Part shown: positions 1 to 13,417 of the stretch, piece after piece
Layout: the number at the start of each line of letters is the position of its first letter
Numbering within the stretch: position 1 is the stretch's first letter
Assembly (NCBI GenBank): GCA_951230915.1
Contig: OX579633.1
Coordinates: 6,112,145 to 6,176,144, forward strand
DNA from: Antitrichia curtipendula
Taxonomy: Eukaryota; Streptophyta; Bryopsida; Hypnales; Leucodontaceae
Direction of reading: 5' to 3'
Length of the DNA: 64,000 nt
Made by a program: the position numbers and the translations under genes
Notes under the pieces: generated by a model
Seen by the model: the letters and a program-made list of their open reading frames with translations, nothing else
The model's database searches: none
What the model was told of the DNA's origin: nothing

Positions 1-259
1 TTGATTTCCGCACATCTCTTTACAAGTTGCAAGTGGACAGATTTTGGAAGACCTATGGTCAGAAATAGGTGCCTATGCCCTGAATCTTTGAAAATTCATA
101 AGTAATTCAAAAATGCTTGGAAAAATACAAAACCACTTGTGTTAGGTTCCACATCTATTTTTCTTTCTCTGAAAAATGATCTAAAAATATTTTCGTCTAC
201 AAAAGCCTGTGAAAAAGGCGGACCAGCCCTTAAATGGCCGCTTTAAGAGCATACTACCT
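1..259 (-). mobile_element. AGGTAG-type MITE, truncated by the window edge
   Basis: The reverse complement of this stretch matches 27302-27558 almost base for base, with only scattered substitutions. It ends at 259 in the same terminal motif, AGGTAGTATGCTCTTAAAG when read on the minus strand, followed by a TA at 260-261. The complete copy at 27302-27711 is 410 bp, so about 150 bp of this copy lie outside the window. It has no coding capacity; the small frames in it are incidental. Confidence 0.75.
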
Positions 260-261
260 TA

Positions 262-1657
262 TCCAAAATTGACTTAAGACTCCCAAGAATAAAAGTTGTA
301 AATTTTAGGTGTGAATCTATAAGGACCGGTATAAGGACCGGTTTTAGAAATAGGTTGCAATTAGGTGTAAGTTATCTTAGAGATGGACAATTTTAACCCA
401 TTGATGTACTTACCTTTCACGGATGAAATTTTAGGTTTTCTATGAGACTTGGAAAATATGGAACTATTGCTTTTTGAAAGGTTAAAACTTGAAATAAAAA
501 ATTTCAATTACCAAAATTGTCCAAAAAATATGAGCAAATTACAATGAAGAAACAGGTGGAATCATATTTTTATGAAATTTAGGTTTAGGGTGGCATGACT
601 TGAATTTGTTGTTGGGCACCAATTGGAACAAATATCAAATTCTTAGAGATCTTGTTCCGCCAGTTTTGGAATGAGCTTGAAAAAATTGCATCGAAATTTG
701 AGAGGTTCTTCGTATAAACTCGTGATCTCATCTCTGAGAAACAAACACATAGGCCTGTCCTTACAGAATTGAGTTCTTGCAAGTTGTAATGTGCACCCAT
801 GGGATTATTATCTTCAAAATATTTAGAAGTTAAAAGAAAACAATGTAGGTTTTAAACCTTACAGACAACGTATTGCTGCCGGACAAGTTCAATCAATTTT
901 GGATTATGATACCATAGTTGTATGTTTGGAAACAAGGAAGTCCATTGACAAAGCCTGCCGATAAAATGCCTGCATGCCAGATGCAACTCCTGATCATTTC
1001 AGGTTTGCTGATATATTCTAGATATTCCTATTTCTGGCCTCATATCTTTGACCTAGGTTTTTACTCCAATTTCTGGACCTACAGTCTCACTGGCTTTTCT
1101 ACTATAATTTGAGACGGAAACACTAAAGCAAATACACAAGCACATTGATCAGGAAAAGAAGCCATCAAATTTAAAACATAATCTAAAGACACAGTAAACC
1201 CCGGGGAAAACACCATAAATTGTTTTTTAACACCAAAAAGGCCAAGAAATATGACCCCTGTCCTAAACAACGCATTCAGAGAAGACGATATTCAAATTGA
1301 GACCTAGAACAACCACCGAAAAAAAGATGGAATGTATACACGCAAGCGTCACATGAGGAGCCTCTATAGGATGAAACTGACAATAAATCAGGAGGGAACT
1401 CATTAAGAAACACGACACATCAGGACCCGCTCAGACAGGTCACTACAGAACATGTACTGTAATCCCAGTAGGAGTGCTACTCTGAACTCTTTACAAATGC
1501 ATACAATTAATCAGACAGTTATTGGAATATTTTTTCATGTAAATGACAAACTGTTTCAAAACTGTGGCTTTACTTTCCAATATGTGCCACGTCCAAAGGG
1601 AAAGGCATTCCTGTAAAGACAGGACCCCGGCACAAATAGTATCATCTAGCAGCGCTC
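262..1657. other. intergenic DNA and 3' flank of RPS2, no gene seen
   Basis: The stretch is AT-rich up to about 900 and then more balanced towards the RPS2 stop codon. The part next to 1657 should hold the RPS2 3' untranslated region and poly(A) site, but no boundary can be fixed from sequence alone. The frames of 63-71 codons here match no family I recognise. Confidence 0.5.
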
Positions 1658-3194
1658 TCAATACACTGGGGTCTTCTCTACATCTTCCAGAACGCTAATC
1701 TTGTGAGGCTTAGCAAGCAAGTCAGTAAATTCCTGGAATGGAGACTTGGAGAAGCGGGTTTCCCTCCAAAGATCAGGGGTCAAGAAACCATAGGTCTTCA
1801 GAAGACACTCGAATGTGGCCTGCACATCATAGTTCCAGTTAGGAGCATGTGGACTGCACAGACACAGTGTCTTCGTATCCAGTCTGAAGTGACTCAGATT
1901 TATAATATTTCAGTCTAGACTTCTCACCCATGTGCAACATTCGTAACCATAAAGGGTCGGAAATGATAATCATATAACGGTGGACATAATTCCAGAATGA
2001 TTTGAGTAGAGAGTTCTAAAAGAGGCACGGATTTTAATTCAACCAAGGTAAATGCCTAGAATGTACCTTCATTACCCATGTAAATTTTCTTTCACAAGAG
2101 AATGCGCATATGTAGCAGAGGCAAATTCGAGGCCATGTGTGTAAATCACAAAGAAACTTGGGCAGAATTAAAACTTATGACATTTTAAATACCCTCTGCC
2201 TCCCACATTAGCACGGGCAATAAGACGTAGAACCAAAACTGGTAATAAATAAAATTAGGTTTGAACAGAAGGCTGTTAATTATACCATAATACGTGTAAA
2301 AAGATATCGCTCTCTACATTTCATTGATAGTATCGTATAATATTGTTTCTGAGTATTAGTGGATGCGAGAATAACAAAAAGACATGAAACGAAACCGGTG
2401 GAAAAACATCTCAGCAGAAATATGCCCTTTAAGTACCGCTGATTAGGTCTACAAAATATTAGGTTTAAGTAGTAAAGAAGCATATGAATTGAAAACAACA
2501 AACACCAACGCACCTTGACGAAGTTTCCGAGGGTCTTGGTGGAACCGCGAGAAGATGTGAAAACATCGTCAATACCGGCGAACTGCAAGACCTTCTTAGG
2601 CACACGCGCAGCGACAATACCGGAACCACGAGGAGCTGGAACCAACCTCACCGTGACGGAGCCACACTTTCCAGTAACCTTGCAAGGAACTGTGTGCGGC
2701 TTCCCAATCTTGTTACCCCAGTACCCCCTACGAACCGGGATAACGGATAGCTTGGCCAAGATGATGGCACCCCTGATGGCGGTCGCGACTTCCTTGCTGC
2801 ACTTGACCCCCAAACCAACATGGCCGTTGGTATCACCCACGACCACAAATGCTTTGAACCGGGTGCGCTGCCCTGCGCGCGTCTGCTTCTGCACGGGCAT
2901 GATCTTCATGACCTCATCCTTCAAGGCGGACCCGAGGAAGAACTCCACGATCTGGTGTTCCTTGATTGGCAGGGAGAACAGGTAGATGTGCTCCAGGGAC
3001 TTGATCTTGCCGTCCTTCACGAGGCGGCCGAGCTTGGTGACGGGCACCCATTTCTCCTCCTCGTCGCGCTTGGCGCCGCGGCGTCCTCCGCGTCTGTCAC
3101 CACGGCCTCTGTCCCCACGGCCGCCTCGATCACCTCGATCGCCACGGCCGAAGCCGCGGCCGAAACCGCCACGCTCTCCTCCGCGCTCCGACAT
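1658..3194 (-). CDS. RPS2: 40S ribosomal protein S2 (uS5)
   Basis: This is a small-subunit ribosomal protein located near the decoding site and mRNA entry. Two coding exons are read: 3194-2514 (227 codons) and 1819-1658 (53 codons plus TGA), giving 280 residues, close to the usual plant length. The intron (2513-1820, 694 bp) has GT-AG ends and phase 0, joining ...LGNFVK to [18 protein letters not shown]..., which is the continuous order in plant RPS2. Residues 1-40 form an Arg/Gly-rich tail (RG/GRG repeats, typical arginine-methylation targets). Residues about 91-155 are the S5 double-stranded-RNA-binding fold (KTRAG-like region, then [14 protein letters not shown]), and the S5 C-terminal domain follows. 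The start is the first ATG of the frame. The plus-strand frames over it are antisense shadows. The gene appears intact. Confidence 0.96.
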
Positions 3195-3331
3195 GACAAC
3201 TACTGCTTGGGAAGGAATTAGGGGTTGCAGAAATCAATCTCTCAAGCCAAGCAGCAGGGCTCGCGAGAGACGAAAAGGAAGATCTTTACCGCCGCTGTGT
3301 GCCTTGACCCCCCTCAGCCTTCGAGAGCTCC

Positions 3332-3339
3332 AAACCCTA
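3332..3339 (+). promoter_or_regulatory. telo box upstream of RPS2
   Basis: The motif AAACCCTA lies 138 bases upstream of the RPS2 start codon (opposite strand to the gene; the motif works in both orientations). Telo boxes are common in promoters of plant ribosomal-protein and other growth-related genes. The role here is inferred from position. No site II (TGGGCC) partner was seen nearby. Confidence 0.6.
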
Positions 3340-3403
3340 CCCGAGCCTCCCGCATCGGTACCGTGCCTGGGTGCCGAACCCAGCATCGTTTGCTGCCTTG
3401 GTG

Positions 3404-3412
3404 AAACCCTAA
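3404..3412 (+). promoter_or_regulatory. second telo box upstream of RPS2
   Basis: The motif AAACCCTAA lies 210 bases upstream of the RPS2 start, 72 bases from the first copy and in the same orientation. Two telo boxes this close support a real promoter signal over chance in this otherwise AT-rich flank. Confidence 0.6.
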
Positions 3413-3603
3413 ATTTTCTGATGTTCTTGGATTACATTCAACCTCTATAAGCTATGCGGCTGAAACGTTGGACAAGTGTGGATAGGGATGCAATTGGGTT
3501 GAGGATTTATAATGGGTATGCATATTTTAATTGCACTACTTATGCAGCATAAGTTGATTACTCACACAAAATTTTAAATACAACAGAGTCCATATACAAA
3601 ATA

Positions 3604-4170
3604 CTCCCTCCGTCCCAAAATGATCTTCCTGTTGGCCTTCATTTTTTGTCCCAAAATGATCTTCCTGTTGTACTTTGTGAGCTGCAAATTGGTCAAATTT
3701 AACTTTTGGTTTTTCTCTAGGACTAACAAAACAATTCCAAACGATAGTTCCCCCTTCATCTATGCAATCACTAATCAAAAGACAAATAAAATGGTTGAAG
3801 GTGTCAATCAACACTTTTTGTTTTTATTTTTTGCATCTCTTTGAATATTATCTAATTGAAGGAGATGAAGGCTTTGGGAGGCAAAATATAGGTCCACATA
3901 TGGTCTTTGACTTATACTAACTACCCACAAAATGACGACCTCACATTCAATAATTAAATAACCATTGGTGCTCCTTGAAAATACCCCAAAAAATTCACTT
4001 TTCAATAATTCAAAACTACACTTTAAAAAGGGCTTCAAAACTCAAAGTTTCAAAGGCAATAGGAGTGCACCAAACTCTATATGTAGTGCAAAACAGGCTT
4101 TGAAAATGTTATTTTAGTCTTAATCCAGAACATTTTGTTTAACAGGAAGATCATTTTGGGGCGGAGGGAG
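3604..4170. mobile_element. Stowaway-like (Tc1/mariner) MITE
   Basis: The element is 567 bp, flanked by TA on both sides (3602-3603 and 4171-4172). The terminal inverted repeats are about 30 bp, starting CTCCCTCCGTCCCAAAATGA and differing at one base between the two ends. The inner half of the left repeat (CCCAAAATGATCTTCCTGTT) is duplicated at about 3651-3670. There is no transposase frame. CTCCCTCCG ends and TA duplication are diagnostic of plant Stowaway elements. The near-identical ends suggest it is fairly young. It sits about 410 bp upstream of the RPS2 start. Confidence 0.93.
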
Positions 4171-4810
4171 TACAAACTATCTATTGTGCCATTAAAAAAT
4201 TATATAATGTAGAATATAATTGTCATTATTTGTCATGTATAATTATCAATGCATTCCTACACAATCTTAATTAAGCATACCAATATTCAATTTTTTTTTT
4301 TAAACTTTATTTTGGATAAAAAACTTTACTAAAAATTTTGAACTCTCTGTAATATGTATCATGAGTTCTTTTGGAGAGTTTTTTGAAAGAAAAAGATGTG
4401 CATATAGATGTTTCTTGAATATCCATACAATTGAATTTTGAAAATTCATCGCCAATAGTTTGCAATTGATTATCATGTAAAACCATGAAATTTAACTAAA
4501 ATAATTCATCCACAATAAATTGTGGTTTTTAAAATTGAAATTTCATATACTTGATTGGGATGTGTAAGAGTGCAAGAATAATTATACATGACAAAAAATG
4601 CAAATTGTGAATATTTAAATCTCTTTGAAAGTTTGAATGGTACAATAAACAATTTCTATCTACATTGGAATATATTCTATATTAAGACTTTATTATAGTG
4701 TAACCTGGTCAATATTGTTACAACAATCTACTTTGTTATAATTAAATCAAATTTAAAGATGAAGACCAATAATTTAATAACAAACCCATATGATATAAAA
4801 TCATTCTATT

Positions 4811-5079
4811 CATTAGAAAAAATTTGAATTCTCCAAAGGGTCACTAACTGTTCATTTTTGGCACTCCTATAGTGCAAATATAGAAAAATAAGAATAAAAA
4901 TATTAAAAAATATTAAAAAATATTATAATATTAAAAAATAGACAATTTATTGTAGCATTGTTGTAACACTAGTAGTGCCACAATAATTTTTTCTCAAAAA
5001 AATTAAAAAATCATCATTTTTTTAAAAATTGCACCACTACCATCTTGTAGCCTCTTTGAGGCCTGAAATTTTCCTAATG
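4811..5079 (+). mobile_element. CATTAG-ended short inverted-repeat element, copy 1
   Basis: This 269-bp unit begins CATTAGAAAAAATTTGAA and ends in the inverse, GAAATTTTCCTAATG. It contains the recognisable internal block about 'gtgcaaatatag' and 'gtagtgcc'. The same unit recurs at 61053-61308 in the same orientation and at 29175-29508 inverted, so the boundaries are supported by three copies. Superfamily unknown; it is non-coding. Confidence 0.75.
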
Positions 5080-5511
5080 AAAGACTTCTTTCAAACAAAC
5101 CGTAGCTTCCTTGTAGCTTGGTCAAAAAATAATTAATTGAAAGGGTGTCCAAATTATGGAGAAATCACTAACCTAGTTTGTAATTACCAAGCTAATAGTA
5201 TAGTTTGTTCCTAGAAAGCCAATTTAAATAGGATTTGCTTCTAAATAACACCTAGTAGACCACTGCAACCAAAAAATTGTAAAAGAAATATGTTCTTTAA
5301 CCGCATGCAAATTGTTTTATCCTCACAAGGTAATTCTAATTCCACAAATTTTCCCTCTCTTCTTAAAGGCCACAAGGGTTAAGATAAATTTCCAAAATTA
5401 TTTCTTTAAGCTTGGGTCTTTAAGCTTCTATCTTTCTTTCAAATCAAAACTTCTCAAGTACAACCCAAGGGTCTCTTCAACTTCCGATTAGAACTTCATC
5501 ACTCCAATCAC

Positions 5512-7206
5512 TCCAACTTGGATTCTTATCTCTTTGCAGGGACACAACAAAGCAACATTCACCAATTCCTATAGAATCTTGTTTTACCAACTTGGCACTC
5601 TTGCCTTCGTCTTGCCTTTGTCTCACAACTTGGTTTCATACAGCTTGGATAGTTACAAAACTTTCAAATTACCCAAATTGGAACTTTTTCTTTTACATTC
5701 ATCATCACTCATTGTTTTAACATATTCTATACTTTACTCAATTTCACTATGACTTTCCATGAATATTGAGAATATCTTATAATTGACAGACATTACACTT
5801 TTCATCATGTCCAATTAGAAATAAATCAAACGACAACATACAGGCTTTAAAGCTTCTAATTGGATTGTAATTATAATGCCTCCCAGAGTAGCTAATCACA
5901 TTCTAATTTGGCTAGACTTTAAAATATCCATTATGACATCAATCAACCCAATTTACATAAATAAAAACAGACAAGAAGCTTTCAATTAGGATTATGCCAT
6001 AATCTTCATACAAATACACCATATAGGACTAAAAATAATTCTCCATTATCACTCATACTCTTGAATTGAAATTGTAAACACAATATGAACACCACAATAT
6101 CAACCATATATTTCTCAAATACTCACATTGACATATTGTAAATCACACATCATGCAACTTCTCCAATTAGGAACATATCCTCAGACACAACCAAGCACAA
6201 CCATTTCAATTAGACATCTTCATGTCACACCTACATAAACTAACTGAATCTGCAACTTAATTCCAAATTTCCAACTTGGACCATTTATCAATTAAATACA
6301 CCCAAACAGAACCACTGCAAATGCAAGCGTATCACTTCCAACTTGCTTACTCAAACTTTCAACTTGGACTTACAACTCACAATTTCTAATTAAGGCAAAG
6401 TCCAATAACTCACATTACCACACACACACTGAACACCCATTTGGCAATTAAATTTTCTTATATTATGCTGAATGGTGACAGATCACCGTTTACAACTTTT
6501 TATATTTTTTGACTTTTAGCTAAACATTTTTAGCATCACTCTTATCTAACTACAACAATCTTTGTATTATCCCAACTTGGATCTCATCTTCACTATCTCA
6601 CATATTCTTCTAATTAGGTACCAACATTCTCCTTCACATCACTATCGCTCGCACAGATCAAACTTCTCCATTGAATCATAGTCACACTCACACCACAACT
6701 TCATCACCTCACTAAATCCACACCTCCAATTAGTACTCTCATTCACTACTTGAACACACAGATCTTATCCACACACACTCTTAAATCTTCCTACTCGGAC
6801 ACACACACAATAAAAACAAAAATTACACAGCGCTTTTGGCCGGGACTCACACTGGACTCTCAACAATGGATGACGAAAAATGACAACAATCACAGACCAA
6901 ATAGGAACAATAGACCTAATGATTACCACAAGGGGAAAAAAAGGCCTAACCAACTAGACAACCACCTAATTGGAACCGCAAAGACAACTGCCACCGAACA
7001 CAACAATGAATCCCAAATCGGTATCACTTCCGCCTCTTTCGACTTGGTCATAACTCCCAAACCAATCTGACAATCCAACTTGGCAACAACAACTACCAGA
7101 CTTGGCTTACCAATTGACTATCAAATTGAAAATCATGACCCAATTTAACTAACCCAACACCTAATTGACATTCATTCATCAAACCAAAAAGACTCCAAAT
7201 TGGAAT
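5512..7206. repeat. G-poor stretch with recurrent CCAAnTTGG words
   Basis: The plus strand here is strikingly poor in G and rich in C, A and T. The near-palindrome CCAACTTGG or CCAAATTGG and the related word CCAATTAG recur at irregular spacings of tens of bases (for example 5512, 5587, 5673, 6271, 6571, 7074 and 7194). A 106-codon frame at 6750-7070 reflects this composition and matches no family I know. It may be a much-decayed tandem repeat. Confidence 0.4.
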
Positions 7207-7299
7207 CAATCAGCTCGCCAAAACCACCAAATTGGACACAAAATCTACAAACATCCTACCAAAAATAGTAATACACATCTCCAATTAGACCAAAAAATA

Positions 7300-10200
7300 C
7301 AAAAAAAAATCCTATTTGGTTATTTACATAGTTTGTCCAAAATAAATTTTAAAATATTAGAAGATTGTCTAATTTATAGAAATTCAACTTACGCTATACA
7401 ATCTTGCATCCTTTTTTTTTTGTCAATAATTGTAAATATACATTGCAATTTCATTTTCGCATTGCTATTTAGACTAGATTAAAGTACAATCTCCCACAAA
7501 CAAAGCATCTCTCTCGCACACAGCAAAACCTGATAGTTAACAAAACCTAAACACACAATGTAGAAAGTTTAGAGTTTAGAAGTCAAGACAAGGATATAAG
7601 TAGCCACCTTAAATAAAAGTAGCAGCAACCATCCCAAATTTGTAAGAAAAACTTGGATGAATGCCTAACTTATTGATAATTATATTTTAAAATTGTCCAA
7701 TTTTAGTATATTGTTTTTTGGTCTACCTAAATATTTTTTTCACTTCAATTAATTATTAGGCAAAAATCTGTCCAAGTTGCTAGGAACTTGGCTGGGAAGA
7801 TACAATACGTCAATTTAAAATTGTGATATCTATTGCCTCTGATTGATTTCTTTCCTTTAAAATCTTTAAACTTTCATTGTTTAATGTTACAACTTTGGAA
7901 ATCACGTAACTTTGAAAGCTTGCTATTTCATTCATTCTCAATATAAGATAAACAGTCTATGAAGTGTAATTATGCTTTAATTAAAAAATTAAAAAATCCA
8001 AATAATTACCTCAAGTATAAGTTATGTGTCTATAATGCAAACTTCAAAAAAATATCTTTTAAAAAAATATGAAAGATGTTGTAGAAATTGATTAATTTAT
8101 CAAAATATATAGCAAAAATATAAATTATTTTTTGTAGAAGTTTCAATTTAATGTTTGATGTTTAAAGTTTGTTTGTAGATGACAATGCACTATAAAGATT
8201 TTAATCTATCACAATAGAAGATGCAAGCTAGTACATCATTTGGCATTCAATTTTGTATGCACTGCCATATTATTTATATAATATGTATTAGAAAACTCCA
8301 TATTTTATACATTAGTTGATTCAAATTTGGACTTTCTGATGGAAAATAATATATGCTAAAATATATAAAGGAAAAATAAAACACTTTTCCTACTTCTATG
8401 CTTTAGATTTGAGTTTCCTAATATAGATTTGAAGAATCTAAAAAATAAATAAAAAATCTAGTTTTTATTTGGGCCAGTGTAGATTTGTGCTTAAATTAAT
8501 ATTGAATGATTTTTGTAGCATTTCAAGCTTGTATTTTAGATTTTTACTACTTGCTTTACCTTTAAAACAATTGATACTTGATTTTTTTAAATTTTAAATA
8601 GAAAAACTCCAATCATATTGTTTTTAGTCATCATGTGTATAGGATTGGTTCATCTATGGTCCCACAATTGACTTTAAAAATATTTTTTACTTCAAGCATT
8701 TAGATGTAGAAGATTATGCTTTTATTTTGAGAAAGAATGTAAGAAATTACAATTAAATTATAATTACAAAACATTGATGCGTCTTTGGTATGAGGCATAA
8801 GTTTATGTTGCATATCTGGACACTAAAATTGCTTACAAAGTTATATGAACAATTTTTGGATGGCCTATGATTCAAATTTGCTCAACATGGAATATGGTTG
8901 TGCATCTAAATGTTTTTTCAAGAAAATAACTTTGAGAAGGTGAACAAGGTTGCATTTGTCTCCTAGAATAAAAGACAATTTTTTCTTTAGTAGATAAAAA
9001 TCCTTCGGTTGACAACTTTTGGCTCTTAGAGAATGACTTGGGTAGACAAAAATGATCTTTGTCTCCATGGAAGAGCCTTTTGGCACTCTACAAATGGCTT
9101 TGGAGGATGAACAAAAAGAAAAAGAAGTAAAAAAAAGGTGGTGGTGGATGAGTGGCAGACGACAAATGGAACAAGTTATGACATTTCACTAGTAGAGGTA
9201 GACAACAGAAATGGCGGATAACAATTTATTCTTTTGATAAAATACAAATTTTCTACTCGCCATAAGATGTCCAAGAAGCCATGTCTGCATCTACTTTGAA
9301 CTATCATTTAGGATCATGGAGGATTTCTACAATATAGATACCTATAATATGGGTGATTACATTATAAGCACCTTCAATGGTTGTAAGATACCTATTTATA
9401 CATATATTCAAGGTTCATATGCTCACATTTCAAATGAGAACCACTATGCTCACGTGCTAGCAATTTTGGCCCTCACCTTGGCCCCAAATGTAGTAGACTA
9501 CCCTTGGAATGAAGAAGAAAGTTGGTGATTCCTCATTAAAGTGCTTTGGCTATTTTACAAGTAAGGATTGGCATGGAATAGGAATTGACACTAGAATTGA
9601 CACAATAATCGTGAGGAAGTTACTATAATTAGATAGTGGTTTACAACTACCTTCTTGATTATAACATATTTATATTATCTTGGGATTTTTTGACATTTTA
9701 GCATTAAATTTTGTAAAAATCTCTTGAAATCTCTTGAAATGGATTTATTATAAATTTGTCAAATGATCATGTCAAATTTCTAATTTTTGGCATAATATAA
9801 TATATTAAAAATGACGCTCAACCCTCAACCCTCATCACTTGTCATTCTTAGCTCAACTCTAGCATTGTTGGTTACAAAGTTCCCTTTTCATTCAATAAAT
9901 AAATTGCCTTAAAAAAATTTAAATGGAATTACATACATGCTTTAAATCCTAAAAGAGACAATTGAATTTGTGGACATAGTATTGGAAAAGGTCATGTGAT
10001 TTCTAGGGATCCTAGCTTGAAATAACCTTTCACCACAACACATCAATGAAAAAATGATGGAAGTGTTTTATTCCTTTAAATTTAAATCTCTCAAATGAAT
10101 GTAGACAAATGTAGATGAATGAAATTTATCTAGAGCAAACATAATGAAACCAAATTTATATGATATTTAGAGAATATTGTGTTGTGTGGAATCAATTTAA

Positions 10201-12200
10201 ACAATCTTGATAGGTTATAAAAGTCATCTTTCAAAAATACATCACCATATTTCAAAAACAATATGTATTGCAAAATTGAAATTCAAAATTTTGTTATTAG
10301 AAATATCTAAAAATTTGACTTGAGCATATTTATTTATAATAAGTTTTTTTCCTAAAAGAAGGCAAGAAATTCTTCACTACCTTCCATTTAATGCTCAACA
10401 TTCAAATACTAGCCTTGTTCTAAAATTGAATGTCTGATTTCAAGAAAGTTATTGTAAAGATGCACTTAGTTCCAAGGAATCCTAAACTAGCTTTAAATGA
10501 ATGAATGAAGTCTTTTGGCAAAAATGCAAATTTTTAGTAATATTATAGAACTTCCATTTAAAAAAATCCAAAAAAATCCTTTCAATTTAAAAAAAAGATG
10601 TTTATGAAATTTCTATTGATTTTTTTTGTTTTTTCCATTTTTCATTTAAATGAAACTCATCTTCCACTAGATTTTTTTCATTAGTCTTATATTTATATCT
10701 CTATAACAAAAATTGAAAAAAATAGGGCTCATTCAATTGAGGTTTAGGAGAAGATATTATGGATTATTTCCATTAAATTACTTGAAAGGTGTTCCAAGGT
10801 TCTTAGGAACTCTAATGCATCTTTGGAGGACCCTAAGACTTAAGCCAAAATCTTGTCTACTATTTATTAAATTTTTTAATCCCATACTATTTAGTCTAAG
10901 AACAAATTTCCTTTTTTTCTGTTCATTGATTCACTAAATGTTTGAAATTGTTCTCCAATTTTTTGTGGACTTTTTATAAAAAAATTTGTTGATATGATTT
11001 TCTTTAATTAGTTGTTTTATTTATATTCTAATTAAAAATTACACATCATCTCTATGGTAGTACATTTCTTATTGCAGGAGAAGCTACACCATCATTATTT
11101 ATCCTAATATCTCTAACATTTGAATGCTAAATTGACTCCCTTACATGCAATTTCTTCAATCCTAAATCAACTTCATATTTTAATTCATTTCTATTTCAAT
11201 AATTTTAACATTACTATCTTGGATTTGACATTAATATTTTTGACTTTGATATGTCTAATTTTAATAAAAATCTTAGTAAGCATTCAAGTCTAAATGCTTG
11301 TTGCTCATTGCTTCCCGTTCACATTCTAATCTTTGGTCCACAAATATGTTTAAATTTAGTATTATTTTTTAATATTATATACAAAATATTAATTAAAATT
11401 GCAAGCAAGAATTGAATTTAGTCAAAATAAAATCCCAACTCTTGCATTAAGACCTATATCCTTGGAACCCAAACTTCCCCCAAGTGTTGCCATGGAGACA
11501 TTCTAAAATGATACAACACTTGAGACCAATTAGATTTTGAGAATTATGATTTGAGACTTGAGACCTTGTGAGAATTAGCCCTCTGTACTCTCAAATAAAA
11601 TTGCTTAATTTCATTCATCATATGTTAACCCTAAGTGCTTCAAAGTCTATATCTAAATGAGGAAGAGAGTGCTTCAAGGCAATGTAATGTCTGTATCATT
11701 TGTTGTTCATCCAATAAAATGTTTAAGTCTTTACAAAAATAACAATATTAAAATGACCAATTTGATTAAATTGATGTAAATAACATAATTGATCAAATTC
11801 ATAAAAAAGAAATTGAGAAATGTTAGTAAAGGAGGGTTTGAGCATTTTGAACTTGGAGAATAATAAAAATTTCAGTTTTTGATTTCAATTTTTATTGAAA
11901 ATATTGGTTAGTCTAATAACAAGAATGTTTTTTGAGCATCATGACTTCCAACTTCAAAAAATCATAACGAATTGTATAAGCATTCTATTTTTTGATTCAA
12001 AATACATCGTTTTTTAATATAAGTACACCCAATTGTGACCCTGGCTTTGCTCTCCAACACCTAAAAAATGAACTTGAATGATCACTTCTATGACTATATA
12101 CCTTTACAACTTTTCAAAAGCAACCAATGAGAAGTGAGGAGTTCTTTGGAGCAACCAATGAGAGTTAATACACTTTAAATGGACATCTTTGAAAGTGAAT
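7300..12200. other. long AT-rich intergenic stretch, no gene seen
   Basis: About 4.9 kb of AT-rich sequence without any frame I can assign. The best plus-strand frame, 9316-9528 (70 codons, starting MEDFYNIDTYNMGDY), has no recognisable domain, and the regions on either side of it are full of stops in all frames. No clear terminal-repeat element was found here, though old element remnants are likely. Confidence 0.5.
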
Positions 12201-12207
12201 CTTGTTA

Positions 12208-13059
12208 CTCCTTCCATCCCAAGATAATTATCTATAATTCCAAAAATAGATGTCCAAGAATGATTTTTCACTTCAAGAATAAAGGGCCGTAGTTGGATTG
12301 ACATGACTCAACCAAGGCAACCTTGGATATCCCCATCAGAAATAAGTGAAGGAACAACCTCCCTCCTCGTGCGCCAGCATGAAGAGCCTCCACGTGAACA
12401 ATGTCAACATGGGGAGTTGAACTAGAAACCTTGTGGATTCCATCAGAAGTTCCTACCAATTGGCCATCATCCAGGACAGTTGTAGGTAGGTACTTATTTG
12501 TGACCCTAGATCTCTTCAAATGTGTTCTTTTAAAGGGATTTGAGGAAATCAAGGCCAATGATTGGCTATTGCAATTATTATTATTATTATTTTTAATTCG
12601 ATCAATATAAAAAGAGGTCCATTTAAGGACCAAATCATATTTATTCAATAGCTTTATTATAGAAGTCATTTAAAGAGGATGGGTGCTTTTAGAGCATGCT
12701 ACCTAAAAATTACAACAACCTGCATACAAGCTACTCGTGAGGAATCTAACAAAAATGCTACCTTCACAAAATCTTCATGTGATACAAGGAAAAGATGGAA
12801 AACACTACATTGCTATGCTCAACGCTCATTTTTAGTGGAAAATCGAAACCAGTGAGTGATTTATCATGTGAAGTTGCAACCCCAACTTCCTCACTTTAAG
12901 TAGTTCATACTTCAAACATGATATTACTGTTTTTTCAAACTATCAAGCAAATCAAGAGTTAATCTACCTATCTGCATTCATTACTTTACCAAAATTTTAA
13001 ATTTCACCTTAATCTTGAGAAAAGTTTGTCACTGGACAATCATTTTGGGACGGAGGGAG
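12208..13059. mobile_element. older Stowaway-like element
   Basis: The left end CTCCTTCCATCCCAAGATAA (from 12208, after TA at 12206-12207) pairs with the right end, which reads CTCCCTCCGTCCCAAAATGA on the minus strand (ending at 13059, before TA at 13060-13061). The first 23 bases of the two ends match at 18 positions. At 852 bp it is long for a Stowaway MITE, partly because it carries a fragment of another family (12480-12704). It is non-coding and older than the copy at 3604. Confidence 0.65.
12480..12704 (+). repeat. fragment of the AGGTAG-type MITE inside the Stowaway element
   Basis: The stretch resembles 27486-27711, the right half of the complete AGGTAG MITE. Shared blocks include 'aggtccatttaagga' and the terminal 'gcttttagagca...ctacct' ending near 12704. 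No matching left terminus was found, so it is a truncated or rearranged copy. Confidence 0.5.
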
Positions 13060-13417
13060 TATTTATAAGGTATCCTATGTTCTCGACTTGAAAGTTTGCA
13101 ACTAAATATTACATAAGTGTTGAACCCCCTCACTTGGATTACGTTTCTCTTGAGTTCATTACTAATTTCATTCATTTTTATTGTCATTATATCACTGAAA
13201 TAGTTGGACAAGAAAAAAATGTCACTATTAGGTGCTCTTACCTTATTGCTCTTTATCTTTCTACAAAAAAATATTGATGAGACATCTTTGGACTCTTGGA
13301 CAAGCAAATCAAACCACTAGACAAAATTTTCTAGAAAATCATCTCTTACAATATTGACAAATTACCAATCTTTTGTTGAAGAAGTTAACCCTTGAAAAAG
13401 CCCACATCCGTATAACA

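Noticed and set aside
2515..3450. Three plus-strand frames of 133-156 codons
   Set aside because: They are antisense to the confirmed RPS2 exon 1 and its promoter and show Arg/Pro/Ser-biased composition typical of shadows of an RG-rich gene.
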